DNA of 64,000 nucleotides from Streptomyces puniciscabiei (GTDB taxonomy: Bacteria > Actinomycetota > Actinomycetes > Streptomycetales > Streptomycetaceae), in contig NZ_VFNX01000001.1 in assembly GCF_006715785.1 (NCBI RefSeq), positions 1 through 64,000 on the forward strand, read 5' to 3'. Under the pieces are notes generated by a model. The model was given only the letters and a program-made list of their open reading frames with translations. It was not told where the DNA came from and made no database searches. Both the position numbers and the translations under genes were made by a program. Each line of letters opens with the position of its first letter. The first letter of the stretch is position 1. Below are positions 54,722-62,655 of this stretch, one piece after another.

Positions 54722-55143
54722 TGAGCGAGCGGTTCATCGGGCGCGGCTGGGCGTTCCCGCTGCGGGTCGGGCCGACCGGCGGGATCGCCATGGTGGAGCG
54801 GGAACGCGAGATCGAGGAGGCGATCCGGCTGGTGCTCGGCACCGCGCCCGGAGAACGCCCGATGCGCCCGGAGTTCGGCTGCGGCATCCACGACTTCGTC
54901 TTCGCGCCCGGCGACGGCGCCACCGCGGGGCGGATCGCCCAGCAGGTGCGCGAGGCGCTGGAGCGGTGGGAGCCGCGGATCAGCGTGGACGACGTGGTGG
55001 TGGCCTTCGACGCGGTGGACGACGGAACCCTCTACATCGACGTGCGCTACACGGTGCGGTCCACCAACGACCGGCGCAACCTGGTGTTTCCCTTTTACAC
55101 GATCCCCTCCGAGGAGGGGGCCGAGGAAGCGGTCGCGGACTGA
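54721..55143 (+). CDS. CIS baseplate protein, gp25-like (Pvc9)
   Basis: A 140-aa baseplate wedge component with the GPW/gp25 domain: GRGWAFPLRVGPTGGIAMVE, IEEAIRLVLGTAPGERPMRP and EFGCGIHDFVFAPGD. The conserved EIEEAI and MRPEFG features are complete. It connects the sheath start to the wedge proteins. The ATG at 54721 overlaps the PAAR stop, and its stop overlaps the next ATG. Confidence 0.95.
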   Translation: MSERFIGRGWAFPLRVGPTGGIAMVEREREIEEAIRLVLGTAPGERPMRPEFGCGIHDFVFAPGDGATAGRIAQQVREALERWEPRISVDDVVVAFDAVDDGTLYIDVRYTVRSTNDRRNLVFPFYTIPSEEGAEEAVAD

Positions 55144-57101
55144 TGGCCCTGCCCTCCCCCAACCTGGACGACCGGCGGTTCCAGCAACTCGTCGACGAGG
55201 CGAAACGGTATGTGCAACAGCGCGCGCCGGAGTGGACCGACCACAACGTCTCCGATCCCGGTGTCACCCTGATCGAGACCTTCGCGTACATCGTGGACCA
55301 GCTGCTGTACCGGCTGAACCGGGTGCCCGACAAGAACTACACCGCCTTCCTGGACCTGCTGGGCATCCGCCTGTTCCCGCCGGCGGCGGCCGGGGCCGCG
55401 GTCGACTTCTGGCTGTCCGCGCCGCAGCCCGACACGGTGACGCTGCCCCCCGGCACCGAGGTGACCACGGGTGACGGCGAGGCGGAGGAGCCCGTGGTGT
55501 TCGCGACCACGGACGAACTGCGTATCGTGCCCAGCGAGTTGAACCGGCTGGTGACCGCGCCCCGGACCGGCGAGCAGACCGACCGGACCCGTGAGCTGGG
55601 CGAAGGCCGCGACGTACGGTGCTTCCAGACGGCGCCCGAACCTGGCGACGCCGTGCTGTTCGGGCTGCCCACGGCCGTACCCCGGTGCATCGTCGCGGTG
55701 CGCCTGGACAGCCGGGTGGAGGGCGTCGGCGTGGACCCGCGCCAGCCGCCTCTGGTGTGGGAGACATGGGACGGCGGCCGTTGGCAGGTGTGCGAGACCG
55801 GCGAGGACACCACGGGCGGCCTGAACCGGCCCGGCGAGGTGATCGTGCACGTCCCCGCCGGGCACACGGCGTCCGTGATCGGTGGGACGCACGCGGGCTG
55901 GCTGCGCTGCCGGGTCACCGAGCCGGAGCCGGGCCAGCCGTTCTACTCGGAGTCCCCGACGGTGCGCGAGGCGTCCGTGTTCACGGTCGGCGGCACCATC
56001 GCCGTCGAGCACGCCGAGACCGTCACGGACGTACCGCTGGGCACGTCGGAGGGAGTGCCGGGCCAGACGTTCCGGCTCGGCCGGCCGCCGGTGCTGCTGG
56101 ACGGCGAGCCGCCCTTGGTGGAGGTCTCCTCGGCCGACGGCTGGCAGCGCTGGAGCGTCGTGGAGCACTTCGGCCGCTCCGCTCCCGACGACCGGCACGT
56201 ACGGGTGGACGCGACCACCGGCGAGTTCACCTTCCCGCCGGCCCTGCGCGAGCCGGACGGCACGCTCCGGCTGTGCGGTGCGGTGCCCGAGAAGGGCGCC
56301 CATATCCGGGTGTCCCGCTATCGCACCGGCGGCGGACCGGCCGGCAACGTGGCGCGGGGCGCGATCTCGGTGCTGCGCAGTTCCGTGCCGTACGTCGCCC
56401 GCGTCACCAACCGGGAGGCGGCACGCGGCGGGGTGGAGGGCGAGACCGTCGCCAACGCCAAGCTGCGGGCGCCGGATGCGCTGCGGATGCAGGAGCGCGC
56501 GGTGACCGCCGAGGACTACGAGATCATCAGTCGGCAGGCGGCCCCCTCGGTGCGCCGGGTGCGCTGTCTGCCGGCGGCCGAAGGGGCGGGCGCGGTACGG
56601 GTGCTGGTGGTGCCGGACGCCGTCGCGGACGACGGGGACCGGCTCCGCTTCGAGCAGCTGATCCCCTCCGACCAGGTGCTCGCCGCGATCACCGAGAGCC
56701 TGGACGAACGGCGGCTGATCGGCACCCGGCTGGTGGTGGAGCCGCCGGTGTACCAGGGCGTCACGGTCGTCGCCAGGCTCGCGGCGGCGCCCGAGGACAC
56801 CGACCGGGTGCGCGACGCGGCCCTGGCCGCGCTGTTCCGTTACCTCAACCCGCTGCACGGCGGTCCGGACGGCACCGGCTGGCCGTTCGGGCGGCCGGTG
56901 CAGTACGGCGAGATCTTCGGCCTGCTGCAACGCGCCACCGGCAGCGCGCTGGTGGAGGAGATCCGGCTGTTCGCCGCCGACCCGATCACCGGGCGGCGCG
57001 GAACGCCGGTGGACCGCATCGACGTGGCCGCGGGCGCGCTGGTGTTCTCCTACCAGCACCAGGTCGTCGTACAGCCGCTGGAACCGGGAGGCCGGGCATG
57101 A
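55143..57101 (+). CDS. CIS baseplate J-like protein (Pvc11-like)
   Basis: A 652-aa wedge protein. The N-terminus is typical of the J/gp6 family: MALPSPNLDDRRFQQLVDEA, QQRAPEWTDHNVSDPGVTLI, ETFAYIVDQLLYRLNRVPD. The C-terminal half contains EDYEIISRQAAPSVRRVRCL and RYLNPLHGGPDGTGWPFGRP, the baseplate J-like domain. The middle beta-rich part (about 200-420) would form the outer wedge domain. It is a key structural gene of the baseplate and overlaps its two neighbours by four or fewer bases. Confidence 0.94.
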   Translation: MALPSPNLDDRRFQQLVDEAKRYVQQRAPEWTDHNVSDPGVTLIETFAYIVDQLLYRLNRVPDKNYTAFLDLLGIRLFPPAAAGAAVDFWLSAPQPDTVTLPPGTEVTTGDGEAEEPVVFATTDELRIVPSELNRLVTAPRTGEQTDRTRELGEGRDVRCFQTAPEPGDAVLFGLPTAVPRCIVAVRLDSRVEGVGVDPRQPPLVWETWDGGRWQVCETGEDTTGGLNRPGEVIVHVPAGHTASVIGGTHAGWLRCRVTEPEPGQPFYSESPTVREASVFTVGGTIAVEHAETVTDVPLGTSEGVPGQTFRLGRPPVLLDGEPPLVEVSSADGWQRWSVVEHFGRSAPDDRHVRVDATTGEFTFPPALREPDGTLRLCGAVPEKGAHIRVSRYRTGGGPAGNVARGAISVLRSSVPYVARVTNREAARGGVEGETVANAKLRAPDALRMQERAVTAEDYEIISRQAAPSVRRVRCLPAAEGAGAVRVLVVPDAVADDGDRLRFEQLIPSDQVLAAITESLDERRLIGTRLVVEPPVYQGVTVVARLAAAPEDTDRVRDAALAALFRYLNPLHGGPDGTGWPFGRPVQYGEIFGLLQRATGSALVEEIRLFAADPITGRRGTPVDRIDVAAGALVFSYQHQVVVQPLEPGGRA

Positions 57102-57661
57102 GCCGTGCGGCCGTACCCGGCCTGGCGAGCCGGCATCCGATCGGTGGGCTGCTGCCCGCGCTCTACGCCGACGACGACTTCGCCCAGCGGTTCACCGCCG
57201 GGCTGGACACCGTCCTCGCCCCGGTGTTCGCCACCCTCGACAATCTCCCCGCGTATCTCGACCCGCGGGTGGCGCCGCTGGACTTCGTCGCCTGGCTGGC
57301 GTCGTGGGTGGGCGCGGACGACGATGCCGAGTGGTCCGCCCGGCTGCGCCGGGAGGCGGTGACACGCGCGGTGGAGCTGCACCGCTGGCGCGGCACCCGG
57401 CGCGGCCTGGTCGAGCGGCTGCGGCTCACCCTCGGGGTGAACGCCGATGTCGTCGGTGACGGCGAGGCGGTGTGGTCCCGTACCGCGGGCAGCGAGCTGC
57501 CGCCGGAGCCGTCCGGCGAGGTCGTGGTGCGGGTGTGGCCGGGCCGCGACCCGCACGTGGACGCGGGCCGGGTCCGGGAGGTCGTCCGGTCCCTGTGCCC
57601 GGTGCATGTCCCGTACCGGGTGGAGATCCTGCCCGGTCCGCCCGCGGGCGAGAGGAGCTGA
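57098..57661 (+). CDS. CIS tail protein I-like baseplate protein (Pvc12-like)
   Basis: A 187-aa wedge partner of the J-like protein. Motifs of the phage tail protein I/P2 family: PALYADDDFAQRFTAGLDTVL, LDNLPAYLDPRVAPLDFVAWL, and RREAVTRAVELHRWRGTRRG. In Afp/PVC, Pvc12 links the baseplate to tail fibres. No fibre gene (Pvc13) follows here; instead a zinc-ribbon membrane protein gene is the next one. It is much shorter than Pvc12 of typical extracellular CIS, which supports the absence of a fibre-docking extension. The ATG at 57098 overlaps the previous stop (ATGA). Confidence 0.9.
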   Translation: MSRAAVPGLASRHPIGGLLPALYADDDFAQRFTAGLDTVLAPVFATLDNLPAYLDPRVAPLDFVAWLASWVGADDDAEWSARLRREAVTRAVELHRWRGTRRGLVERLRLTLGVNADVVGDGEAVWSRTAGSELPPEPSGEVVVRVWPGRDPHVDAGRVREVVRSLCPVHVPYRVEILPGPPAGERS

Positions 57662-57665
57662 CGTC

Positions 57666-58979
57666 ATGCGCGCCTGTCCCGTGTGCGGGGCGTCCAACGA
57701 TCCCGCCGAGGACTTCTGCAGGAACTGCGGTTCGTATCTGGGCTGGTCCGAGGAGGCCTCGCGAAGCACGTCCGCGTCGTCGCCCACGCCTGAACCAACA
57801 CCAACACCAACGCCCACGCCTCCGCCGGAGGGCGACGGACCGCGAGCGCAACCCCGATCCGATCCGACACCGGTGCCTGTGTCTGTGCCTGCGCCTGCAC
57901 CGACACCCGACAGTGACGCGCGTGCCGGGTATGCCGCGGGCAGCGGTGCCGACCCGGACAGCGCCGGCCGGATCGTCACCGGCAACGGCACCGGCACCGG
58001 CACCGGCACCGGCAGCGAGACCCGCGGCGGCCACGGCGGTGCGGACCGCTCCTCCGCGCGCATGCCATCTTCGGGCCGCCCCGACGGCGAGCCCTTGCCC
58101 TCGGCTCTTTCGTCCGACTCCACCGACCCGTCCGCCGCCGCGCAGCCCTCCGCCCCGCAGCCGGCCCCCGCGCCGCCCTCCGCCCCGCAGCCGGCCCCCG
58201 CGCAGCCCGCGCCCGTGCAGCCGGCGAAGCCCGTCGCGCCGCGGCCCGTCGTACGGCCCGTGCTCGCGCCGGAGGAGGTGGCCGGGGTGCCGTGCCCGGT
58301 GTGCGGCACGCCCAATCCGCCGGACCGCCGGTTCTGCCGCCGCTGTGCCGGCCCGCTCACCCCGGCGGCGGCCCCCGAGCCGCTGCCCTGGTGGCGGACG
58401 ATCTGGCCGTTCCGGCGCCAGGTGCGGGCAGGGTCCGGGCGGTGGATCCGGGTGCTGGTGACACTGGCGGTCATCCTGGCGCTCTGCGTGGGCGGTTTCT
58501 TCCTGCTGCCCGCCGGACGGGCCCTGATCGAGGACACCCGGGACAAGCTCAGCGGCGCCAAGCCGATCACCCCGGTGGCCATTCACGCCGATGCCGGGGT
58601 GCCAGGGCACCCGGCGAAGGACACCACGGACGGGCTCAGCAACCGCTACTGGGGGGCGCCGGGGGCCGGAGCCTCGATCACGTACACCTTCGGCAAGCCG
58701 TTCCGGCTGGTCGACCTCATCATCACCAACGGCGCCTCGAAGGAGCCCGAGGAGTACGCCCGTGAGGCGCGGGCGCTGCGCATGGACATGGAGGTCACCT
58801 CGGCGGACGGCTCGATGCACCACAAGGAGATCGACCTCAGCGACAAGGCGGGGGACCAGACCGTCGCAACCGGTATCGACAACGTGGTGAAGGTGCGGCT
58901 GGTGCTGGGGTCGGTCACGGGGCTCTCCCGGGGGCGGCATGTCGCGCTCGCCGAGGTGGAGTTCTTCCAGCGGAGCTGA
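57666..58979 (+). CDS. Zinc-ribbon, transmembrane and discoidin-like protein at the end of the CIS operon
   Basis: A 437-aa bipartite membrane protein. The N-terminus has a zinc ribbon (CPVCGASNDPAEDFCRNCG, residues 4-22). A long disordered linker with repeated PSAPQPAPAP segments follows, then a second zinc ribbon (CPVCGTPNPPDRRFCRRC, about 209-226). A transmembrane helix follows at about 260-282 (WIRVLVTLAVILALCVGGFF). The outer C-terminus (about 305-437) is a discoidin-like/NADase-type glycan-binding domain: KDTTDGLSNRYWGAPG, SITYTFGKPFRLVDLIITNG, VKVRLVLGSVTGLSRGRHV. It starts four bases after the previous stop, so it is part of the operon. It may anchor the particle to the membrane or sense the envelope. 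Role inferred from layout and place. Confidence 0.82.
   Translation: MRACPVCGASNDPAEDFCRNCGSYLGWSEEASRSTSASSPTPEPTPTPTPTPPPEGDGPRAQPRSDPTPVPVSVPAPAPTPDSDARAGYAAGSGADPDSAGRIVTGNGTGTGTGTGSETRGGHGGADRSSARMPSSGRPDGEPLPSALSSDSTDPSAAAQPSAPQPAPAPPSAPQPAPAQPAPVQPAKPVAPRPVVRPVLAPEEVAGVPCPVCGTPNPPDRRFCRRCAGPLTPAAAPEPLPWWRTIWPFRRQVRAGSGRWIRVLVTLAVILALCVGGFFLLPAGRALIEDTRDKLSGAKPITPVAIHADAGVPGHPAKDTTDGLSNRYWGAPGAGASITYTFGKPFRLVDLIITNGASKEPEEYAREARALRMDMEVTSADGSMHHKEIDLSDKAGDQTVATGIDNVVKVRLVLGSVTGLSRGRHVALAEVEFFQRS
58146..58205. repeat. 30-bp tandem repeat in the linker of the zinc-ribbon protein gene
   Basis: Two consecutive 30-bp units (58146-58175, 58176-58205) encode a PSAPQPAPAP segment. Close by (57991-58018) is a run of GGCACC hexamers coding Gly-Thr, and near 57797 a run of CCAACA. 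All are in the disordered linker. Confidence 0.75.
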
Positions 58980-59111
58980 CCAGGGGTGGGTTACGCGGCC
59001 ACGCCGTCGGCGCGGAGTTCGTGGATCCGCGTACTCACCCCGCGCCACTGCCGGTGGTCGACGGTGTACGGGCTTGTCCAGTACGGCAACGCAACGAGGA
59101 CCGAGCAGTTC

Positions 59112-59152
59112 CCGGCCCCGCCCGCGGTAAGGGGGTCTGTCGGCGGGGCCGG
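59112..59152. terminator. Terminator hairpin downstream of the small minus-strand gene
   Basis: CCGGCCCCGCC (59112-59122) pairs perfectly with GGCGGGGCCGG (59142-59152). It begins just after the stop of the small minus-strand gene and lies about 130 bp beyond the end of the CIS operon, so it may end both transcripts. Confidence 0.65.
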
Positions 59153-59155
59153 TGA

Positions 59156-59321
59156 TCACTTGCGGCCGGCCTTTACTTCGTCGCGGACGGCACGGACAGA
59201 CCGAATCGCAACAATCAACTTCTGGGCAAGTGCCGGTACCTGGTCGAAGAGATGTCCCACCACGGTGAAAACCCCCAACGACCGCCGCCGTACCGACGGT
59301 CACCCAACCCGCCAGTTCCAT
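59156..59321 (-). pseudogene. Small hydrophobic protein gene with a one-base frameshift
   Basis: An excellent ribosome-binding site (AAAGGAG, five bases before the ATG at 59321) starts MELAGWVTVGTAAVVG. This frame then runs into an unrelated long antisense frame over the CIS operon. If one G is removed from the GGGGG run at about 59270, the reading continues as VFTVVGHLFDQVPALAQKL, then IVAIRSVRAVRDEVKAGRK and TGA at 59156. The joined product would be 54 aa, with a hydrophobic first half and a basic amphipathic second half. The G5-T4 run is a common place for indels, so this is a decayed gene, a sequencing error or, less likely, a programmed frameshift. A terminator follows directly. Confidence 0.55.
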
Positions 59322-59682
59322 GTAGCTCCTTTCGAGAGAGATCGGCGATGGCGCGAGCGGCTCGCCCCCTTCGCCAACCGCCTCGGTCGCCTCATCAGCG
59401 CCGATCTCTTCCACGAACTACACGTTCTCTTGGGCGACTTGAGTCCACCCACTGCGGGCCGTTCTGTCCCTGAGGACCGGGAGGTGAGCCGCGGCTACAG
59501 CTGCGCTCACCGACGTCGTTGCTCGTCCTGGTACCGGACCTCACGGGCCGAGCGCGGGGCCGGACCGCACTCGGGTCGCCCGACGCCGGAACCGACCGAC
59601 CGCAGGGCGCGGCCGGTAACCGAACCCGTCCGGCATGCCGCGCAGGCGAGGACCAGCGGCCGGGGCCGCGGAGCGACGACGA

Positions 59683-60090
59683 CTACGTCATAGCCTCGTC
59701 GGGGCTCGTGCGACCGGAAGTGGCAACCTCGACGGCTTCGGCGAAGGCCCGGATCAATGGTGTCGGATCGGAGGTACGCCAGACGAGGGCCCAAGGCACG
59801 GGCGGTGCGTCCTCGATGGGATCCCCGGGCACCTGCCCGCTCTCTTCGGCAAGTTCACGAACGGCCGCCTGGCGGGGGCTCTCCCCCGGCTCGAGTAGGC
59901 CACCAGGTAATTCCCCTTGACCCCGAAACCGGTCGTAGACCATGACGACCTCGTCGCCGTGCCACAAGGCAGTCAGAGCCCTGGGCATGGGAGCACCACC
60001 CGGGAGGACGTCTTCGGCGCCGAGTGTGAATGAGACCAGCCGGTTGCCGCGGTGATCGACGGCGAGGGGCTTGGATGAAGGACTGAGCAT
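59683..60090 (-). CDS. NUDIX hydrolase with atypical C-terminus
   Basis: A 135-aa NUDIX-domain protein. The box is intact: GGLLEPGES then RELAEESGQ, preceded by DRFRGQGELPGG. The N-terminus is short (LAVDHRGNRLVSFTLG), and the C-terminus after the box is only about 50 residues (DAPPVPWALVWRTSDPTPLIR), shorter than the usual second half of the fold. It may be a shortened or partly decayed member. The ATG at 60090 has only a weak ribosome-binding site. Substrate unknown. Confidence 0.72.
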   Translation of the reverse strand: MLSPSSKPLAVDHRGNRLVSFTLGAEDVLPGGAPMPRALTALWHGDEVVMVYDRFRGQGELPGGLLEPGESPRQAAVRELAEESGQVPGDPIEDAPPVPWALVWRTSDPTPLIRAFAEAVEVATSGRTSPDEAMT

Positions 60091-60750
60091 GCGGAAGCCT
60101 GTCCCAACCTCGGCACACCAACGCCTGAGACCGGTAGGAGCACGGTAGCGGCAGCGTTTCCTGCAGCACCATCTGAAACAGCGTCCAAGCCAAGCTGGTC
60201 ACCCTCACCGACAACGACGGGGCCACGACAGCCGAGCGCGCACTCGCCGGTCGGGGGTGCGGCGGACCAGCAGCAGCGACGGCGCCGGTGCGCAGGAGGC
60301 CACGCCCACTGACTCCGGACCTTCCACCATCCGCACATCCGAGTCAGACACCAGCCACACGGACGACCACAACCATCAGCGAGGAGTCGCGCACCGCCGA
60401 CGCACTCCACTCACACCTCGCACCAGTACGGCAAGCAGCCCGACGAAGACGTCGAGAACGAAGCCGACGCCCACCACACAGGCAGCAACGACGGCCCGGA
60501 GCCCGAGGACACACCCGAACCCCCCTACAGGCAAACCCCGAACAGTCGACGACGGCACCCGCGACACCGGCCCTCCAGCCGGACGGCCGCCTAGTGAGAC
60601 CGAACTCCGTGTATCTCGTGTCCCCGGACAACGTGGACAACTACGAGAGGTCGTACAGCCGGGAGTGCGACTCCGAAAGCGAAGCCGCGGAGCGAGTTGA
60701 CGGCTGACGATACGGTTCTGGTGGCGCAAGGCAAGCTCGCAAGGCAAGCT
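60091..60750. other. 660-bp stretch without a clear gene
   Basis: No frame has both a start with a ribosome-binding site and plausible composition. On the plus strand several overlapping frames are Pro/Arg/Thr-rich. One contains an acidic stretch (KQPDEDVENEADAHHTGSND, about 60430-60500) but no start. Possibly decayed coding sequence; nothing can be assigned. Confidence 0.35.
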
Positions 60751-61977
60751 CTACCTCTGGTGAGGCGTGCCGGGCGACAGCGTGACCCACAGGACGGCGT
60801 GACGTAACACCTGTCTGCCGGGCGAGGGTGTCTGCTCACATATTCGTCCGACGGGCGTGCCCGGGCGAGGGCACACTCGGTGTCGGATCTGGACCCGTAC
60901 GCCGACTGCCTCGGCGCTCGCTCGGGCTCCGGTCATCGTCTCGCCGATCAGCGAGGGTGCCGCGACCCGGGGCCGAGCAGAGACATGGGATCCGGTGATC
61001 ACGTAGGTGCCCGCGGCGGCTGCCAGCAGCACCGCCATCGCCTGGAGTGGCCGGCGGATGCGCCGTCGGCGCACGGGGCGTTCTCTCCCGGGATCCCGGG
61101 GCGGTGGCGCCGGCAGCGGCGAGGCAACCGCCGTGGCACGACCGGCCAGTACCTTCCCGATGGCGTCGCGCATCTCTTCGGCGGTCTGGTACCGGTCCGC
61201 ACGATCCTTGCCCAGCGCGCGCAACACCAGGTCGTCGTAGGCGGCAGACAGCTGCGGGGCGTGGGCAGAGGGAGGCACCGGTGGCTCTGCGACGTGTTTC
61301 ATGGCCACGGCCAGCGGAGTGTCACCGGTGAACGGGGGGCGGCCGGTGAGCAGTTCGTACAGCAGGCAGCCGGTCGAGTACAGGTCGGTGCGGACGTCCA
61401 CGTGCTCGCCCCGGGCCTGTTCCGGCGAGAGGTACTCGGCCGTACCCACCACCACCGAGGTCCGGGTGAGGGTCGTACCCGCCTGTTCCACCGAGCGGGC
61501 GATGCCGAAATCCGTCACTTTCACGGTGCCCTCGTGGGAGAGCATGACGTTCGCCGGTTTGATGTCCCGGTGGACGATGCCGTGGCGGTGGGCGTGATCG
61601 AGCGCCTCCAGCACGCCGGCGGTGAGTTCCAGGGCGTGCTCGGGTCCGGTGATCCATGACTCGCGCACGGATTCGAGCAGCGTGGTGCCCTTGACGTACT
61701 CCATCACCAGGTACGGGACGAGGTGACCGTCGATCGTGTCCTCGCCCGCGTCGTAGACGGCGACGACGCACGGGTGGCCCAACAGGGCCGTCGAGACGAC
61801 CTCACGGCGGAAACGCGCCCAGTGTTCGGCATCGGCCGCCAGTTCCGGCCGAAGCGTCTTCACGGCGACCGGCCGGAACAGCAGCAGATCGTACGCCAGC
61901 CATACCTCGGCCATCCCCCCTTGGCCCAGGACCCGATCCAGACGGTAACGTCCGCCCAGACGACGTGAACGATCCAT
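60751..61977 (-). CDS. Ser/Thr protein kinase with a PASTA-like domain
   Basis: A membrane-bound Hanks-type kinase of 408 aa. Kinase domain at about 11-270: glycine loop LGQGGMAEVWLAYD, catalytic Lys40 in VAVKTLRPEL, HRDIKPANV (Asp138), DFGIA (156-160) and the APE region as LSPEQARGE. A juxtamembrane stretch and one helix (RPLQAMAVLLAAAAGTYVI, about 320-345) follow, then an outer domain of about 60 residues with a single PASTA-like repeat (VAAPSLIGETMTGARASAEA, ending in VLWVTLSP). PASTA domains sense peptidoglycan fragments in PknB-type kinases. The ATG at 61977 has GGGGGGAG five bases upstream. It is divergent from a penicillin-binding protein gene, with about 680 bp between. No FHA substrate gene is visible. 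Confidence 0.9.
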   Translation of the reverse strand: MDRSRRLGGRYRLDRVLGQGGMAEVWLAYDLLLFRPVAVKTLRPELAADAEHWARFRREVVSTALLGHPCVVAVYDAGEDTIDGHLVPYLVMEYVKGTTLLESVRESWITGPEHALELTAGVLEALDHAHRHGIVHRDIKPANVMLSHEGTVKVTDFGIARSVEQAGTTLTRTSVVVGTAEYLSPEQARGEHVDVRTDLYSTGCLLYELLTGRPPFTGDTPLAVAMKHVAEPPVPPSAHAPQLSAAYDDLVLRALGKDRADRYQTAEEMRDAIGKVLAGRATAVASPLPAPPPRDPGRERPVRRRRIRRPLQAMAVLLAAAAGTYVITGSHVSARPRVAAPSLIGETMTGARASAEAVGVRVQIRHRVCPRPGTPVGRICEQTPSPGRQVLRHAVLWVTLSPGTPHQR

Positions 61978-62059
61978 GGTGCTCCCCCCAGTTCGCCGAC
62001 TTCCGCCGAGGCACCGTAGGGACAGTTCTTGTGGGATCTCTGTGATGTGCAGGTCCCCC

Positions 62060-62150
62060 GCGCACACCGCGCGAGCCGCTCGCGAGGTCGTCCTCACGGC
62101 CGGTGCCATCGGCAGCGCCCGGCTCCCGCTGCGCTCCGGCGTGTCCACGC
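62060..62150 (+). pseudogene. Possible GMC-oxidoreductase fragment
   Basis: A short plus-strand frame encodes AREVVLTAGAIGSARLPLRSGV, resembling the second signature region of GMC oxidoreductases (AREVILSAGAIGSPQLLLLSG). Nothing before or after it continues such a protein. It lies in the leader region of the kinase gene. The match is by eye over about 22 residues, so chance is possible. Confidence 0.3.
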
Positions 62151-62655
62151 CCCGGCCACAGAATGCTCTGCTGTCGGGCCGGCACCCTGTGTACGCGCTC
62201 CGCGAATGGCGGGGGGACACGCATGGGGCCTTGTTGGCCTCGGCCGGTCTGACGTCCTCGGAGGCATCGATCGTTCACAACGAATGGTTGGGATACACAG
62301 ACGACTGGGACGACTGGTTGAGCAGATCCCGGGGTTGGATCGAACAGGAGATCGACGAAGGCTGAGACACGCTGTCGCGGAAGGGATTCGCGGCAGCGCC
62401 GTCGAACTTCTGAGACTTACTCCGCGCCGGGATCGACGCAGCCCGCCGTGGTTGTCACTGTGGCCCCCGGCGCCGTGTGACTTTGCCCGGGGGCGGTTGC
62501 CGTCGCATGCCGGGCACCACTTAGTCTTACAACTTGTAGAACGACGTCAGGAGCGATCAGTCCGCGCCAGGCCGGGCCACCGCCCCCCGCATCCCGGCGG
62601 GCCGGTCCGCTGCCCAGCGGTGGGCGGGCCTGTGCCTGGCCGAGGAGTGGCGAGT
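62151..62655. promoter_or_regulatory. Upstream region of the penicillin-binding protein gene
   Basis: The left part has a frame ending at 62365 (HNEWLGYTDDWDDWLSRSRG, then acidic end) with no good start. From 62366 no frame is seen. The region contains the BlaI-like palindrome at 62528-62538 and ends with GAGGAG before the ATG at 62656. Confidence 0.35.
62528..62538. promoter_or_regulatory. BlaI-like palindrome upstream of the penicillin-binding protein gene
   Basis: TACAA-c-TTGTA is an exact inverted repeat in a low-GC pocket, 118 bp before the PBP start. BlaI/MecI-family repressors recognise TACA..TGTA-type sites upstream of beta-lactamase and PBP genes in actinobacteria. No blaI gene is in the window, so the regulator is inferred. 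Confidence 0.4.

Larger units (their letters stand above)
58980..59682. other. Region after the CIS operon: terminator and a frameshifted small gene
   Basis: About 0.7 kb between the CIS operon and a NUDIX gene. It contains a strong hairpin (59112-59152), the broken small gene at 59156-59321 (minus), and a short minus-strand frame ending at 58991 (segment WTSPYTVDHRQWRGVSTRIH) with no clear start. The rest, 59330-59682, shows no convincing gene. Confidence 0.5.

Noticed and set aside
57426..59414. Long minus-strand frame over the zinc-ribbon protein gene, starting near 59414
   Set aside because: It lies antisense to a gene with clear zinc ribbons and a membrane helix. Only its first part (59321 onward) has a ribosome-binding site, and there the likelier reading is the short frameshifted gene.
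60257..60707. Overlapping plus-strand frames of about 140 codons
   Set aside because: Composition is Thr/Arg/Pro-rich in each frame, starts lack ribosome-binding sites, and codon bias does not favour any one frame.
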